Positions 41,222 to 50,514 of a DNA stretch of 64,000 nucleotides are shown piece by piece. Each line of letters begins with the position of its first letter. The first letter of the stretch is position 1. Origin of the DNA: Pseudogracilibacillus auburnensis (GTDB taxonomy: Bacteria > Bacillota > Bacilli > Bacillales > Amphibacillaceae); NCBI RefSeq assembly GCF_003201975.1, contig NZ_QJJQ01000005.1, positions 1 to 64,000 on the forward strand, read 5' to 3'. The notes beneath the pieces are model-generated. The model ran no database searches. It worked only from the letters and a program-made list of their open reading frames with translations, and was not told the origin of the DNA. The translations under genes were made by a program, and so were the position numbers.

Positions 41222-41725
41222 ATGATTAAGAACATCCTTATATGCGGGTGCAAAAAGGCCGATAAAAAGGACCAAGAATTTCTACTAGCTAAAAACGCCA
41301 CATCCTGCTTCTTTCGATTACTCGCCCCATCAAAATGCCTTGGGACTCCGCTAAATGCTCGCCCCATCGAAATGCCTTGTGGCAACGCCAGTACTAGAAC
41401 ATCATGTTCGTCGAAGGCCGCGTAGATTTCGGGAACAGACTTTCACAGGATGTGAAGACTTCCGTATTGCCCACAACTCTTTTCGATGGGACGAGCGAAG
41501 GCGCAAATGCTCTTCGATGGGACGAGTAAGCGCAGTCCCAATCCCAGAACCTGGGCGAATTTAACGGAAGATCCCCTAAAAAGCAAGCTTAGAAAACTTT
41601 GCATTCGCAACGCCTTTACTGCGAATGCCCTAGTTGCACTTATGCGAGTCAAGAAAGGATTTATCCTTTCTTAGCAGCCAACGCAGAAATTCGATGCGTC
41701 ATTTTTGTTGGACTTTTTAACATCT
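41222..41725. repeat. MITE of the 63-kb type carrying a second repeat
   Basis: The left end GTGCAAAAAGGCCGATAAAAAGG (41248 on) and the right end GCCAACGCAGAAATTCGATG...GTTGGACTTTTTAACATC (41684-41725) match the intact 63.0-kb element. Between them are GGGACGAGTAAGCGCAGTCC blocks and, at 41588-41682, a TTAGAAAACTTTGC...CTTTCTTAGCA unit inserted after AAAAGCAAGC. No credible gene is present; small frames across it are translated repeats. Confidence 0.75.
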
Positions 41726-41841
41726 TCTATATGTATAATTATTAACACTAATAATTTTGTAGTATAAACCATTCCCTAGATTATAATCAAGTGACATGAA
41801 ATTATGCTACATTTTTTTCTTATTTTGTCTAATTAGACACA

Positions 41842-41877
41842 TAAAAAGAGAAACGACTGGAGAAAAAGTCGCTTCTC
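41842..41877 (-). terminator. Terminator of icmF
   Basis: GAGAAACGACT (41848-41858) and AGTCGCTTCTC (41867-41877) pair with one mismatch and are followed by TTTTTAT on the minus strand, 16 bp after the icmF stop. Confidence 0.88.
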
Positions 41878-41892
41878 ACATTTAGCTTTCAT

Positions 41893-44800
41893 TTACATAT
41901 TTCTACGATACTGACCGCCTACTTCATATAATGTTTCCGTAATTTGCCCAAGACTGGCAACTTTTACAGTTTCCATTAATTCAGCAAATATATTTCCGTT
42001 TTCCCTAGCTACCTTTTTTAAACGGGTAAGCGCATCTTTTACAACATCCTTGTGTTTTGATTGAAAAACCTTCAATTGATTAATTTGATGCTCTTTTTCT
42101 TCTTTCGTTGCTCTCGCTAATTCCATGGCATCGATTGTTTCTTCAGAGGGTGGATTCGGATTTAAATACGTATTGACTCCGATTATTGGTAATTCACCTG
42201 AATGTTTTTTACTTTCATAGTAAAGTGACTCTTCCTGAATTTTTCCACGCTGATATTGTCTTTCCATCGCTCCTAGTACTCCACCGCGGTCATTTATCCG
42301 TTCGAATTCAGCTAAAACTGCTTCTTCAACAAGGTCGGTTAGTTCATCAATGATAAAAGATCCTTGTAAAGAATTTTCATTTTTAGTTAATCCAAATTCT
42401 TTATTGATGATCATTTGAATTGCCAGTGCCCGTCGAACAGACTCTTCCGTTGGAGTCGTAATTGCTTCATCATATGAATTCGTATGAAGTGAATTACAGT
42501 TGTCTTGAATGGCGATCAGCGCTTGCAATGTTGTTCGAATATCATTGAAATCAATTTCTTGGGCGTGGAGTGATCTACCCGATGTTTGAATATGATATTT
42601 TAACTTTTGACTTCGTTCGTCTGCTCCATATTTTTCACGCATCGTAATCGCCCATATTCTTCTCGCTACACGACCAATAACCGTATACTCCGGGTCAAGG
42701 CCATTGGAGAAGAAAAACGATAAATTAGGTGCAAAAGCATTTATATCCATGCCACGACTTAAATAATATTCTACATACGTAAAGCCATTTGCTAGCGTAA
42801 ATGCAAGTTGAGTAATTGGATTTGCACCAGCTTCCGCAATATGATACCCAGAGATAGACACAGAATAATAATTACGAACTTCGTTATTTATAAAATATGC
42901 TTGAATATCCCCCATCATCCTTAAGGCAAATTCAGTTGAAAAAATACATGTATTTTGTCCTTGATCTTCTTTCAAAATATCGGCTTGCACTGTCCCACGT
43001 ACAACATGTAATGTTTTTTGCTTAATTGTTTCCTGTTCCGCTTCTGTTGGCTCTCTACCTTCTGAATCCATAAATTTTTCGATTTGTTGTGCGATCGCTG
43101 TATTAAAATACATCGCCAAAATAATTGGCGCCGGTCCATTTATCGTCATCGAGACCGATGTCTGTGGATCAATTAAATCAAAACCTTTATATAGCTTCTT
43201 CATATCATCTAGCGTACAAATACTGACACCACTTTCACCAACCTTACCGTAAATGTCCGGTTCATATGCTGGGTCTTCCCCGTACAATGTAACAGAATCA
43301 AATGCGGTAGAAAGTCTTTTTGCTCCTTCCCCTTCGGATAAATAATGAAAACGACGATTCGTACGTTCAGGTGTCCCTTCTCCTGCAAATTGTCTTGTCG
43401 GATCTTCCCCCTGCCGTTTAAATGGAAATACTCCTGCTGTATATGGAAATGATCCTGGAACATTTTCTTTCATTAGCCATGTTAACCGATCGCCCCAATC
43501 AGTAAACTCAGGAAATTTTACTTTCGGAATTTTTAATCCGGATAAGGAAGTAGTTGTAATGTCAAGCTCTATTTCTCGGTCTCGGATCATAAAGGAAAAT
43601 GTATCACTGTCATACTTTTCTTTTATATCATCCCACGAGTAAAGCAGTTTCTTTTCGCTGTGATTCAACTTTTCTTCATGTTGATCAAACGTTTGATCAA
43701 TCAACTTTCGAGCTTGCTCATCCTCGATAAGTTCTTTTGTTCCATCTAATTGATATAGTTTTCTAGCAATGCTACTTTTTTCATTCACATTTTTATGATA
43801 GTTACGAACAGCAGAACTAATGTCTCGTAAATAATGGATTTTATCATTCGGAATGATCGTTTTACGTTCAGAAGATAAAACGTGACGATCAAACGGTACT
43901 TTTTCATCCCAGTCATATTGCTCATTCAATTTGTCAATAATGGATGCGAATAACGCATTTGTCCCGGGATCATTAAATTGGCTCGCAATCGTTCCAAAAA
44001 CGGGAAACTTTTCTGCGTCTTCATGAAATAGCATACGACTTCGTTCATATTGTTTTCTAACTTGTGTTAACGCATCATCTGAGCCTCTTTGTTCAAATTT
44101 ATTAATAACGATAAAATCGGCAAAATCGATCATATCAATTTTTTCTAGTTGTGTCGGTGCACCGAATTCTGCCGTCATGACATACATCGACATATCGGTA
44201 ATGTCGGTAATTTCAGCATCCCCTTGCCCGATCCCACTCGTTTCAACAATGATTAAATCATAATTTGATGCACGTAATACATCAATAATATCTTTTGTTG
44301 CTTTTGAAAGTTCTGTTCGAGATTCCCTTGTGGCTAATGAACGCATATAAACTCGATCAGAAAATATTGCATTCATCCGGATTCGATCTCCTAAAAGGGC
44401 TCCACCAGTCTTTCTTTTCGTTGGATCTATGGAAATGATAGCGATTCTTTTATGGTCTAATTCGTGTAAAAAGCGCCGAATTAGTTCATCTGTTAAGGAA
44501 CTTTTCCCTGCACCACCAGTTCCTGTAATCCCCAATATAGGGATGTTTTTGTTTCCTTTTTCTCTTAACGTTTGTAAAAGTGCTTTTTTTTCTTCCCTTT
44601 TCGATTCTGTTTCAATAAACGAAATCATCCGTGCAATTGCTTGCTTTTCTCCTTTACATAAACGATCTGTCTCTTCTTCAAGTTGGATCGGTTGCTGAAA
44701 ATCACTTAACTCAAGCATGTGATTAATCATGCCTTGTAACCCTAGTTTACGTCCATCTTCAGGTGTGAAAATCCAAGCAACACCATAATCGTGTAACTCA

Positions 44801-45132
44801 GTTACTTCACGAGGAATAATCGTTCCCCCGCCCCCACCAAATACTTTAATATGATCTGCTTTATTTTCCTTTAATAAATCAATAATATATTTAAAATATT
44901 CGATATGGCCACCTTGGTATGATGAAATGGCAATTGCTTGGGCATCCTCTTGAATTGCTGCATAAACGACTTCTTTTGCACTACGATTATGACCTAAATG
45001 AATTACTTCTGCGCCGCTTGCTTGTAAAATGCGGCGCATAATATTAATCGATGCGTCATGACCATCGAACAAACTTGAAGCTGTAACAAAGCGGATATGA
45101 TTATGTGGACGGTATATTTCAGTTTGCTCCAT
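41893..45132 (-). CDS. icmF: Fused isobutyryl-CoA mutase (IcmF)
   Basis: Adenosylcobalamin enzyme that interconverts isobutyryl-CoA and n-butyryl-CoA, with its own G-protein chaperone in one chain. Domains: B12-binding Rossmann domain, residues about 12-145 ([17 protein letters not shown], with the cobalt-ligand His); MeaB/ArgK-type GTPase, residues about 195-420 (P-loop [13 protein letters not shown] near 202, and [11 protein letters not shown]); mutase TIM barrel, residues about 560-1080 ([40 protein letters not shown]). The length of about 1080 fits IcmF, not separate methylmalonyl-CoA mutase subunits. Some IcmF relatives act on pivalyl-CoA or isovaleryl-CoA. Two tandem ATGs; the second (45132) is better spaced from AAAGGGGGG. 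Confidence 0.95.
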   Translation of the reverse strand: MEQTEIYRPHNHIRFVTASSLFDGHDASINIMRRILQASGAEVIHLGHNRSAKEVVYAAIQEDAQAIAISSYQGGHIEYFKYIIDLLKENKADHIKVFGGGGGTIIPREVTELHDYGVAWIFTPEDGRKLGLQGMINHMLELSDFQQPIQLEEETDRLCKGEKQAIARMISFIETESKREEKKALLQTLREKGNKNIPILGITGTGGAGKSSLTDELIRRFLHELDHKRIAIISIDPTKRKTGGALLGDRIRMNAIFSDRVYMRSLATRESRTELSKATKDIIDVLRASNYDLIIVETSGIGQGDAEITDITDMSMYVMTAEFGAPTQLEKIDMIDFADFIVINKFEQRGSDDALTQVRKQYERSRMLFHEDAEKFPVFGTIASQFNDPGTNALFASIIDKLNEQYDWDEKVPFDRHVLSSERKTIIPNDKIHYLRDISSAVRNYHKNVNEKSSIARKLYQLDGTKELIEDEQARKLIDQTFDQHEEKLNHSEKKLLYSWDDIKEKYDSDTFSFMIRDREIELDITTTSLSGLKIPKVKFPEFTDWGDRLTWLMKENVPGSFPYTAGVFPFKRQGEDPTRQFAGEGTPERTNRRFHYLSEGEGAKRLSTAFDSVTLYGEDPAYEPDIYGKVGESGVSICTLDDMKKLYKGFDLIDPQTSVSMTINGPAPIILAMYFNTAIAQQIEKFMDSEGREPTEAEQETIKQKTLHVVRGTVQADILKEDQGQNTCIFSTEFALRMMGDIQAYFINNEVRNYYSVSISGYHIAEAGANPITQLAFTLANGFTYVEYYLSRGMDINAFAPNLSFFFSNGLDPEYTVIGRVARRIWAITMREKYGADERSQKLKYHIQTSGRSLHAQEIDFNDIRTTLQALIAIQDNCNSLHTNSYDEAITTPTEESVRRALAIQMIINKEFGLTKNENSLQGSFIIDELTDLVEEAVLAEFERINDRGGVLGAMERQYQRGKIQEESLYYESKKHSGELPIIGVNTYLNPNPPSEETIDAMELARATKEEKEHQINQLKVFQSKHKDVVKDALTRLKKVARENGNIFAELMETVKVASLGQITETLYEVGGQYRRNM

Positions 45133-45175
45133 CATGTACCCCCCCTTTGATTTAAGTAACCTTCCCTATGAAACA

Positions 45176-45829
45176 TCACTCTGCAGAATGCTTATTTTCT
45201 TTATTTAACGTTTGTAACAAAAGTTTGATTTGCATATCAATATACTTATCTATCGTAAATTGTTTATGCAACATCCACCGTCTAAATCCCCACATATGAC
45301 CTTGCACAAAAATATTATTTGCTAGTAATTCCGCTTCTTCTTCCACCAGTATATTGGGAACACAAGTCATAATGGCTTGCTTTAACATAAGCACCATTTC
45401 TCTTTCTTTTTGTAAAACGACATCCTTTACTTTTGTTTCTAATGATTTAACTTCCTGATATAAAATAATTACTTCCTCTTGCATTTCGTCCATTAACCGA
45501 TAATACGATTCAATAATTGTCGTTAAGTTATGAACAGAGGGTTTTTTTAAATCGATTACTGTTCGAAGATGCTTATAGACATGATTATTTATCGCTTCAT
45601 ATACTAGGAATAGGACATCTTCTTTTGTACGAATATACTCATACAACGTGCCAATACTAAATCCAGATTCTTTCGCTATTTCCCTTGTTGTTGTACGATG
45701 AAAACCTTTTTGTTTAAATAGAGTGATAGCACTTTTAATAATTTGGCTTCTTCGTTTTTCGATTAATGTCGTATCTTTTACTGAGGAGAGTATCGGATCT
45801 GCGCACATGTTACCTATCCCCTTTCCCAT
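45176..45829 (-). CDS. TetR-family regulator of the acyl-CoA cluster
   Basis: The N-terminal HTH is typical: IIKSAITLFKQKGFHRTTTREIAKESGFSIGTLYEYIRTKEDVLF, residues about 28-72. The C-terminal ligand domain contains a long helix pair (NLTTIIESYYRLMDEM) as in FadR/AcrR-like TetR proteins that respond to acyl-CoA. ATG at 45829 is chosen as it lies 6 bp after GGAG. It sits between acd and icmF in one run of minus-strand genes and so probably controls this cluster; the palindromes at 50325 and 52735 are candidate targets. The ligand is unknown. Confidence 0.88.
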   Translation of the reverse strand: MGKGIGNMCADPILSSVKDTTLIEKRRSQIIKSAITLFKQKGFHRTTTREIAKESGFSIGTLYEYIRTKEDVLFLVYEAINNHVYKHLRTVIDLKKPSVHNLTTIIESYYRLMDEMQEEVIILYQEVKSLETKVKDVVLQKEREMVLMLKQAIMTCVPNILVEEEAELLANNIFVQGHMWGFRRWMLHKQFTIDKYIDMQIKLLLQTLNKENKHSAE

Positions 45830-45841
45830 CAAATTCTCCGT

Positions 45842-46981
45842 TTATTTCGTGATTAACCGACCGATAACAAGTCGTTGAATCTCATTTGTTCCTTCATAAA
45901 TTTGGGTGATCTTAGCATCTCGCATATATCTTTCAACTGGATAATCTTTCGTATATCCGTAACCTCCAAAAATTTGCACCGCTTCAACCGTATGACGCAT
46001 TGCCGCATCCCCTGCATATAATTTAGCCATGGCTGATGCTTTCCCATACTCTAACCCTTCACTTTCAAGCCAAGCAGCTTGATATGTTAATAGTCTAGCC
46101 GCTTCAATTTCTGTTGCCATATCGGCTAATTTGAATGAAATACCTTGATTGTGTGCAATCGGCTTACCAAATTGTTCTCGTTCTTTTGCATATTTTACAG
46201 ATGCATCTAGTGCTCCTTGAGCGATTCCTACTGCTTGTGCAGCAATTCCACTTCTCCCACCATCAAGTGTTGTCATGGCAATTTTAAAGCCTTCACCTTC
46301 TTGACCGAGTAGGTTTTCTTGCGGTATACGGCAGTTTTCAAAAATTAATTCTGTTGTAGGAGATGAACGAATTCCTAGCTTTTTCTCTTTCTTACCGAAT
46401 GAAAAACCTTCTGTCCCTTTTTCTACGATAAATGCTGAAATCCCCCGGTGTTTTGCGTCAGCATCGGTTTTGGCAAAAACGACATAAATATCAGCTACTT
46501 CACCGTTTGTAATCCATACTTTGTTACCATTTAAAATATAATGATCTTCCTCTTTTGTAGCCGTCATTTTCATCGATGCTACATCACTACCTGCTCCAGG
46601 CTCCGATAAAGCATAAGCTCCAAGTGCCGAGCCTTCTGCTAATCGTTTTAAGAAAGTCGTCTTCTGCATTTCATTCCCATATTTATAAATTGGCCAACTT
46701 GCAAGGGATACATGAGCTGATAAAGTTACTCCAGTTGATGCACAAACCCGTGATAATTCTTCTACAGCAATGACATAACTTAGATAATCTGCTCCAATAC
46801 CGCCATATTCTTCTGCCCACGGAATCCCTGTTAAACCCAGTTCAGCCATTTGATCAAAAATTTCTCGATCAAATCGCTCTTCTTCATCTCGTTCTGCTGC
46901 TGTCGGTTCAACTTCATTTAATGAAAAATCCCTTACCATTTTTTGTAACATTTTCTGTTCATCTGTTAATTGGAAATGCAT
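45842..46981 (-). CDS. Acyl-CoA dehydrogenase (first of two)
   Basis: FAD enzyme that introduces the C2-C3 double bond in acyl-CoA. Landmarks: [18 protein letters not shown] near residue 120, [22 protein letters not shown] near residue 143, and the catalytic glutamate region [24 protein letters not shown] near residue 355, where the Glu in YEGTNEIQ is the base of short-chain types. Length 379, good ribosome site AAAGGAGG. It is about as long as, and clearly paralogous to, the next gene. Electron transfer would go through ETF, whose genes are not here. Confidence 0.95.
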   Translation of the reverse strand: MHFQLTDEQKMLQKMVRDFSLNEVEPTAAERDEEERFDREIFDQMAELGLTGIPWAEEYGGIGADYLSYVIAVEELSRVCASTGVTLSAHVSLASWPIYKYGNEMQKTTFLKRLAEGSALGAYALSEPGAGSDVASMKMTATKEEDHYILNGNKVWITNGEVADIYVVFAKTDADAKHRGISAFIVEKGTEGFSFGKKEKKLGIRSSPTTELIFENCRIPQENLLGQEGEGFKIAMTTLDGGRSGIAAQAVGIAQGALDASVKYAKEREQFGKPIAHNQGISFKLADMATEIEAARLLTYQAAWLESEGLEYGKASAMAKLYAGDAAMRHTVEAVQIFGGYGYTKDYPVERYMRDAKITQIYEGTNEIQRLVIGRLITK

Positions 46982-47008
46982 GTATATGATCCTCCTTTAA
47001 TTTACCGA

Positions 47009-48148
47009 TTATTTTAGTAGGTTTTTTGAAATGACCATTCGCTGGATTTCATTTGTCCCTTCATATATTTCCGTTACTTTTGCATCTCTGAAATATCTTT
47101 CTACTGGATAATCTTCGGTGTACCCATAACCACCTAAAATTTGTACAGCTTCAATGGAAACTTTCCTAGCTGTTTGGGCAGCAAATAGCTTTGCCATCGA
47201 TACTTCTTTTGTACAAGATTTATCTCTTTCAATTAGTGAAGCAGCACGATAAACGAGTAATTTTGCAGCTTCCACTTCTGTTGCCATATCGGCTAGTTTA
47301 AAAGTAATCCCTTGATGCTGTGAGATCGGTCTGCCAAATTGCTCTCTTTCTTTCGCATAGACACTTGCATGTTCTAAAGCTCCTTCCGCAATACCTAAAG
47401 CTTGGGCGGCGATTCCTATTCTACCAATATTTAAATTGGCCATTGCAATCGCAAATCCTTCTCCTTCTTTTCCAAGCAATTGGTCTTGATGAACTTTACA
47501 CTGATCAAAACTTAACGATACTGTACTTGAGCCATGTAATCCCATTTTTCTCTCACTTTTTCCGATTGTAAATCCAGGGGTGTCTTTTTCAATAATAAAT
47601 GCGCTAATCCCTTTCGATCGACCTAAATCACTCGTTCTAGCAAAGGTAATAAAGGTATCGGCTTCTTTTCCATTTGTAATGAATATTTTTGAGCCATTTA
47701 AAAGATAATAATCACCTTGTTTTGTTGCCTTCATTTTTAGATTCGCTGCATCTGAACCAGCATGTGGTTCGGTGAGAGCGAATGCACCTAAATATTGTCC
47801 TCTTGCTAATTTTGGTACGTAACGCTTCTTTTGTTCGTCATTACCAAAATATAAAATTGGATTCGTTCCAACCGAAGTATGCACAGATAAAATAACTCCA
47901 ATTGTTGCACTAATCTTTGATATTTCTTGTATAGCAATAATATATGATGTGTAATCCATTCCACTTCCACCGTATGTCTCTGGAATAGGAATGCCCATTA
48001 AGCCTAGCTCACCCATTTTTTTTATTATTTCAGTTGGGAAATGATGTTGCTTATCCATTTGTATTACTTGTTTTTTTATTTCTTGTTGGGCAAATTCTCG
48101 AACCATCGTTTGCATCATTTTTTGTTCATCAGTTAAATGGATATTCAT
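47009..48148 (-). CDS. Acyl-CoA dehydrogenase (second of two)
   Basis: A second short/branched-chain acyl-CoA dehydrogenase, colinear with its neighbour and likely a tandem duplicate that diverged. Landmarks: ALTEPHAGSDAANLKMKA, YYLLNGSKIFITNGKEADTF, and [21 protein letters not shown] with the catalytic Glu. Start set at the ATG at 48148 after GAGG, giving 379 residues as in the paralogue; the frame reaches a GTG five codons upstream. The pair may divide straight- and branched-chain substrates, but nothing in the sequence proves it. Confidence 0.94.
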   Translation of the reverse strand: MNIHLTDEQKMMQTMVREFAQQEIKKQVIQMDKQHHFPTEIIKKMGELGLMGIPIPETYGGSGMDYTSYIIAIQEISKISATIGVILSVHTSVGTNPILYFGNDEQKKRYVPKLARGQYLGAFALTEPHAGSDAANLKMKATKQGDYYLLNGSKIFITNGKEADTFITFARTSDLGRSKGISAFIIEKDTPGFTIGKSERKMGLHGSSTVSLSFDQCKVHQDQLLGKEGEGFAIAMANLNIGRIGIAAQALGIAEGALEHASVYAKEREQFGRPISQHQGITFKLADMATEVEAAKLLVYRAASLIERDKSCTKEVSMAKLFAAQTARKVSIEAVQILGGYGYTEDYPVERYFRDAKVTEIYEGTNEIQRMVISKNLLK

Positions 48149-48186
48149 AACAAGCGTCCTCACTTTCTTCCATGAGTATTCATTTT

Positions 48187-49038
48187 TTAGTCATACGTAT
48201 AAAATCCTCGCCCTGTCTTTTTCCCGTACCAACCCGCTTGCACATATTGGCGTAATAATGGACAAGGTCGATATTTACTGTCTCCAAATCCGTCATGCAA
48301 CACCTCCATAATATACAAACATGTATCTAATCCAATAAAATCAGCTAACGTAAGTGGTCCCATTGGATGATTCATACCTAGTTTCATTACTGTATCGACA
48401 TCTTCAATGGTTGCAACTCCTTCATAAACGGTATAAATTGCTTCGTTTATCATTGGCATTAAAATACGGTTTGCAACAAAACCCGGAAAATCATTGACCT
48501 GGACAGATGTTTTGTATAATTTTTTGGTCACTTCTGCAATGGTTTCATATGTTTCTTCATCTGTCTGGATAGCTCGAATGATTTCGACTAATTTCATCAC
48601 AGGGACTGGGTTCATGAAATGCATCCCAATTACTTTTTCCGGACGATTTGTAACAGATGCGATATCAGTAATCGGCAGGGAAGACGTGTTCGTAGCAAGT
48701 ATCGCATCGGCTGGTGCGATCTTGTCTAACTCCGTAAAAATCTCCTTTTTCACATCGATATTTTCAATAACCGCTTCAACGACGAGATCGGTATTTCTAG
48801 CATCTTGCAAGTCCGTTGAAAGAGTGATACGGCTCAAAATTGCCTCTTTATTTTCTTCTGTTATTCTTTCTTTTTCTACCGCTCGCAGTAAAAGCTTTTG
48901 AATCGAATTGATTCCACGGTCAACTGCCGACTCATTCATATCATGTAAAATCACCCTGAAACCTGATTGGGCAAATACTTGAGCGATGCCTGAACCCATT
49001 TGTCCAGCACCGATAACGAAAACATTTTGGATATCCAT
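48187..49038 (-). CDS. hbd: 3-hydroxybutyryl-CoA dehydrogenase
   Basis: NAD(P)-dependent oxidation of 3-hydroxyacyl-CoA to 3-oxoacyl-CoA, or the reverse in butyrate-type synthesis. The dinucleotide motif is FVIGAGQMGSGIAQVFAQSG at the N-terminus. The catalytic histidine is in IGMHFMNPVPVMKLVE near residue 138, and the C-terminal domain has FVANRILMPMINEAIY and GMNHPMGPLTLADFIG. Length is 283. It is 18 bp downstream of the thiolase gene and 38 bp upstream of acd. Confidence 0.96.
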   Translation of the reverse strand: MDIQNVFVIGAGQMGSGIAQVFAQSGFRVILHDMNESAVDRGINSIQKLLLRAVEKERITEENKEAILSRITLSTDLQDARNTDLVVEAVIENIDVKKEIFTELDKIAPADAILATNTSSLPITDIASVTNRPEKVIGMHFMNPVPVMKLVEIIRAIQTDEETYETIAEVTKKLYKTSVQVNDFPGFVANRILMPMINEAIYTVYEGVATIEDVDTVMKLGMNHPMGPLTLADFIGLDTCLYIMEVLHDGFGDSKYRPCPLLRQYVQAGWYGKKTGRGFYTYD

Positions 49039-49056
49039 ATACTAACGCTCCTTCGT

Positions 49057-50244
49057 TTACTGTTTTGGTACCTCTATTAAAATAGCATCTCCTTGCCCAC
49101 CACCACTACAAATAGCAGCAACTCCTAATCCACCACCACGACGTTTTAACTCATGAATTAATGTTAAAACAATTCGTGCTCCACTTGCTCCAATTGGATG
49201 ACCTAAGGCAACGGCACCACCATTTACATTTACTTTTTCAGGATCTAAATTAGCAATTTTCACACTCGCTAAGGATACTGCTGCAAATGCTTCATTAATT
49301 TCAAATAAATCTATTTCATCTTTCGTTTTTCCAGCCTTATCGAGTAACTTATTAATCACGACCCCTGGCGTTTGAGGAAAATTTTCTGCCTCCACAGCGA
49401 CAGCAGTATGAGCAATAATCGTTGCAAGTGGTGTCTTCCCGAGTTCTTCTGCTTTTGTATCAGACATAACGACAAACGCACAAGCCCCATCATTTATTCC
49501 AGGTGCATTACCTGCAGTAATGGTACCATCTGAGCCAAATACTGGCCGTAATTTAGCTAATCGCTCAATAGATGTATCTTTTCTCGGTGCTTCATCCTTC
49601 TCTACTAAAATAGCATCCCCTTTTCGTTGCAGTACTTCTACGGGAACAATCTCATCAGCAAATTTGCCTTCCTCCATTGCCTTTGTTGCTCGTTCATGAC
49701 TACGGTAAGACCATTCATCTTGCTGTTCTCGATTAAGTTCAAATTTTTCCGCCGTACTATTTCCATATGTGCCCATATGGACTCCTTTAAATGAACATGT
49801 TAGCCCATCATGAACCATCATATCGACAACATTTCGATCACCCATTCGATAACCCCAACGTGCATCTGGCAAAATATATGGAGCATTACTCATACTTTCC
49901 ATTCCACCAGCAACGATTACTTCTTCGTCTCCTAAGCGGATCAGTTGATCAGCCAAGGTTAAACTTCTAAGTCCTGATGCGCAAACTTTATTAATCGTTT
50001 CTGTTTTCACATTCCACGGAATACCTGCTTCTCTCGCCGCTTGTCTTGAAGGGATTTGGCCTTGCCCACCTTGGAGGACATTTCCGATAATTACTTCATC
50101 AATTACATCTTCATTTATTTCCGCTCTATCAATTGCCGCACGAATTGCTTTCCCGCCGAGTTGTGAAGCTGTCAGTGATTTTAAACTTCCCCCAAACCTC
50201 CCAAATGGTGTTCGTGCCCCTGAAACAATGACTGTTTTTAGCAT
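49057..50244 (-). CDS. thl: Acetyl-CoA acetyltransferase (thiolase)
   Basis: Biosynthetic-type thiolase, two acetyl-CoA to acetoacetyl-CoA or the reverse. The acylated cysteine is in [14 protein letters not shown] near residue 88. The second active-site residues lie in [20 protein letters not shown] near residue 340 and the Cys in [16 protein letters not shown] near residue 378. Length is 395. It heads the thl-hbd-acd-acd-tetR-icmF run and has its own promoter at 50285-50340 with an overlapping palindrome. Confidence 0.96.
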   Translation of the reverse strand: MLKTVIVSGARTPFGRFGGSLKSLTASQLGGKAIRAAIDRAEINEDVIDEVIIGNVLQGGQGQIPSRQAAREAGIPWNVKTETINKVCASGLRSLTLADQLIRLGDEEVIVAGGMESMSNAPYILPDARWGYRMGDRNVVDMMVHDGLTCSFKGVHMGTYGNSTAEKFELNREQQDEWSYRSHERATKAMEEGKFADEIVPVEVLQRKGDAILVEKDEAPRKDTSIERLAKLRPVFGSDGTITAGNAPGINDGACAFVVMSDTKAEELGKTPLATIIAHTAVAVEAENFPQTPGVVINKLLDKAGKTKDEIDLFEINEAFAAVSLASVKIANLDPEKVNVNGGAVALGHPIGASGARIVLTLIHELKRRGGGLGVAAICSGGGQGDAILIEVPKQ

Positions 50245-50296
50245 AAGAACATCTCCTTTTTATATTTTACACTGATGACAAATATTGTTATTTACT

Positions 50297-50336
50297 ATTA
50301 TATATGATACCGCTTTCTTTTGTCGAGCGAACGCTC
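50297..50336 (-). promoter_or_regulatory. Promoter of thl with overlapping TetR-type operator
   Basis: On the minus strand TCGACA and TATAAT are spaced 18 bp apart. The inverted repeat GAGCG-AA-CGCTC (50325-50336) overlaps the -35 element. GC-rich palindromes of this size in an AT-rich leader are typical TetR operators, and a TetR gene lies in the same run. Confidence 0.6.
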
Positions 50337-50481
50337 AATCAAAATTATCTTATGCAAAAGTAATCTCGTATGCGTCTTTTATGGAGCATCTTCGTGATTA
50401 TATGGTGATTCTCGGTAGGGATGGAGATCCCTCGTGTTTTGGTGGCACACCTAGTGTCTTTTATCATAAAAATTTCATCAA

Positions 50482-50508
50482 AAAAGAGGTCATAAAGACC
50501 CCTTTTCA
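50482..50508 (-). terminator. Terminator of fadF
   Basis: On the minus strand GGGGTC-TTTAT-GACCTC is followed by six T residues, just after the fadF stop. It separates fadF from thl. Confidence 0.78.
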
Positions 50509-50514
50509 AATGAT

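Noticed and set aside
41222-41674. Plus- and minus-strand frames of 60-70 residues between rpoE and icmF
   Set aside because: They translate nested repeat elements and show no codon or motif evidence of a gene.
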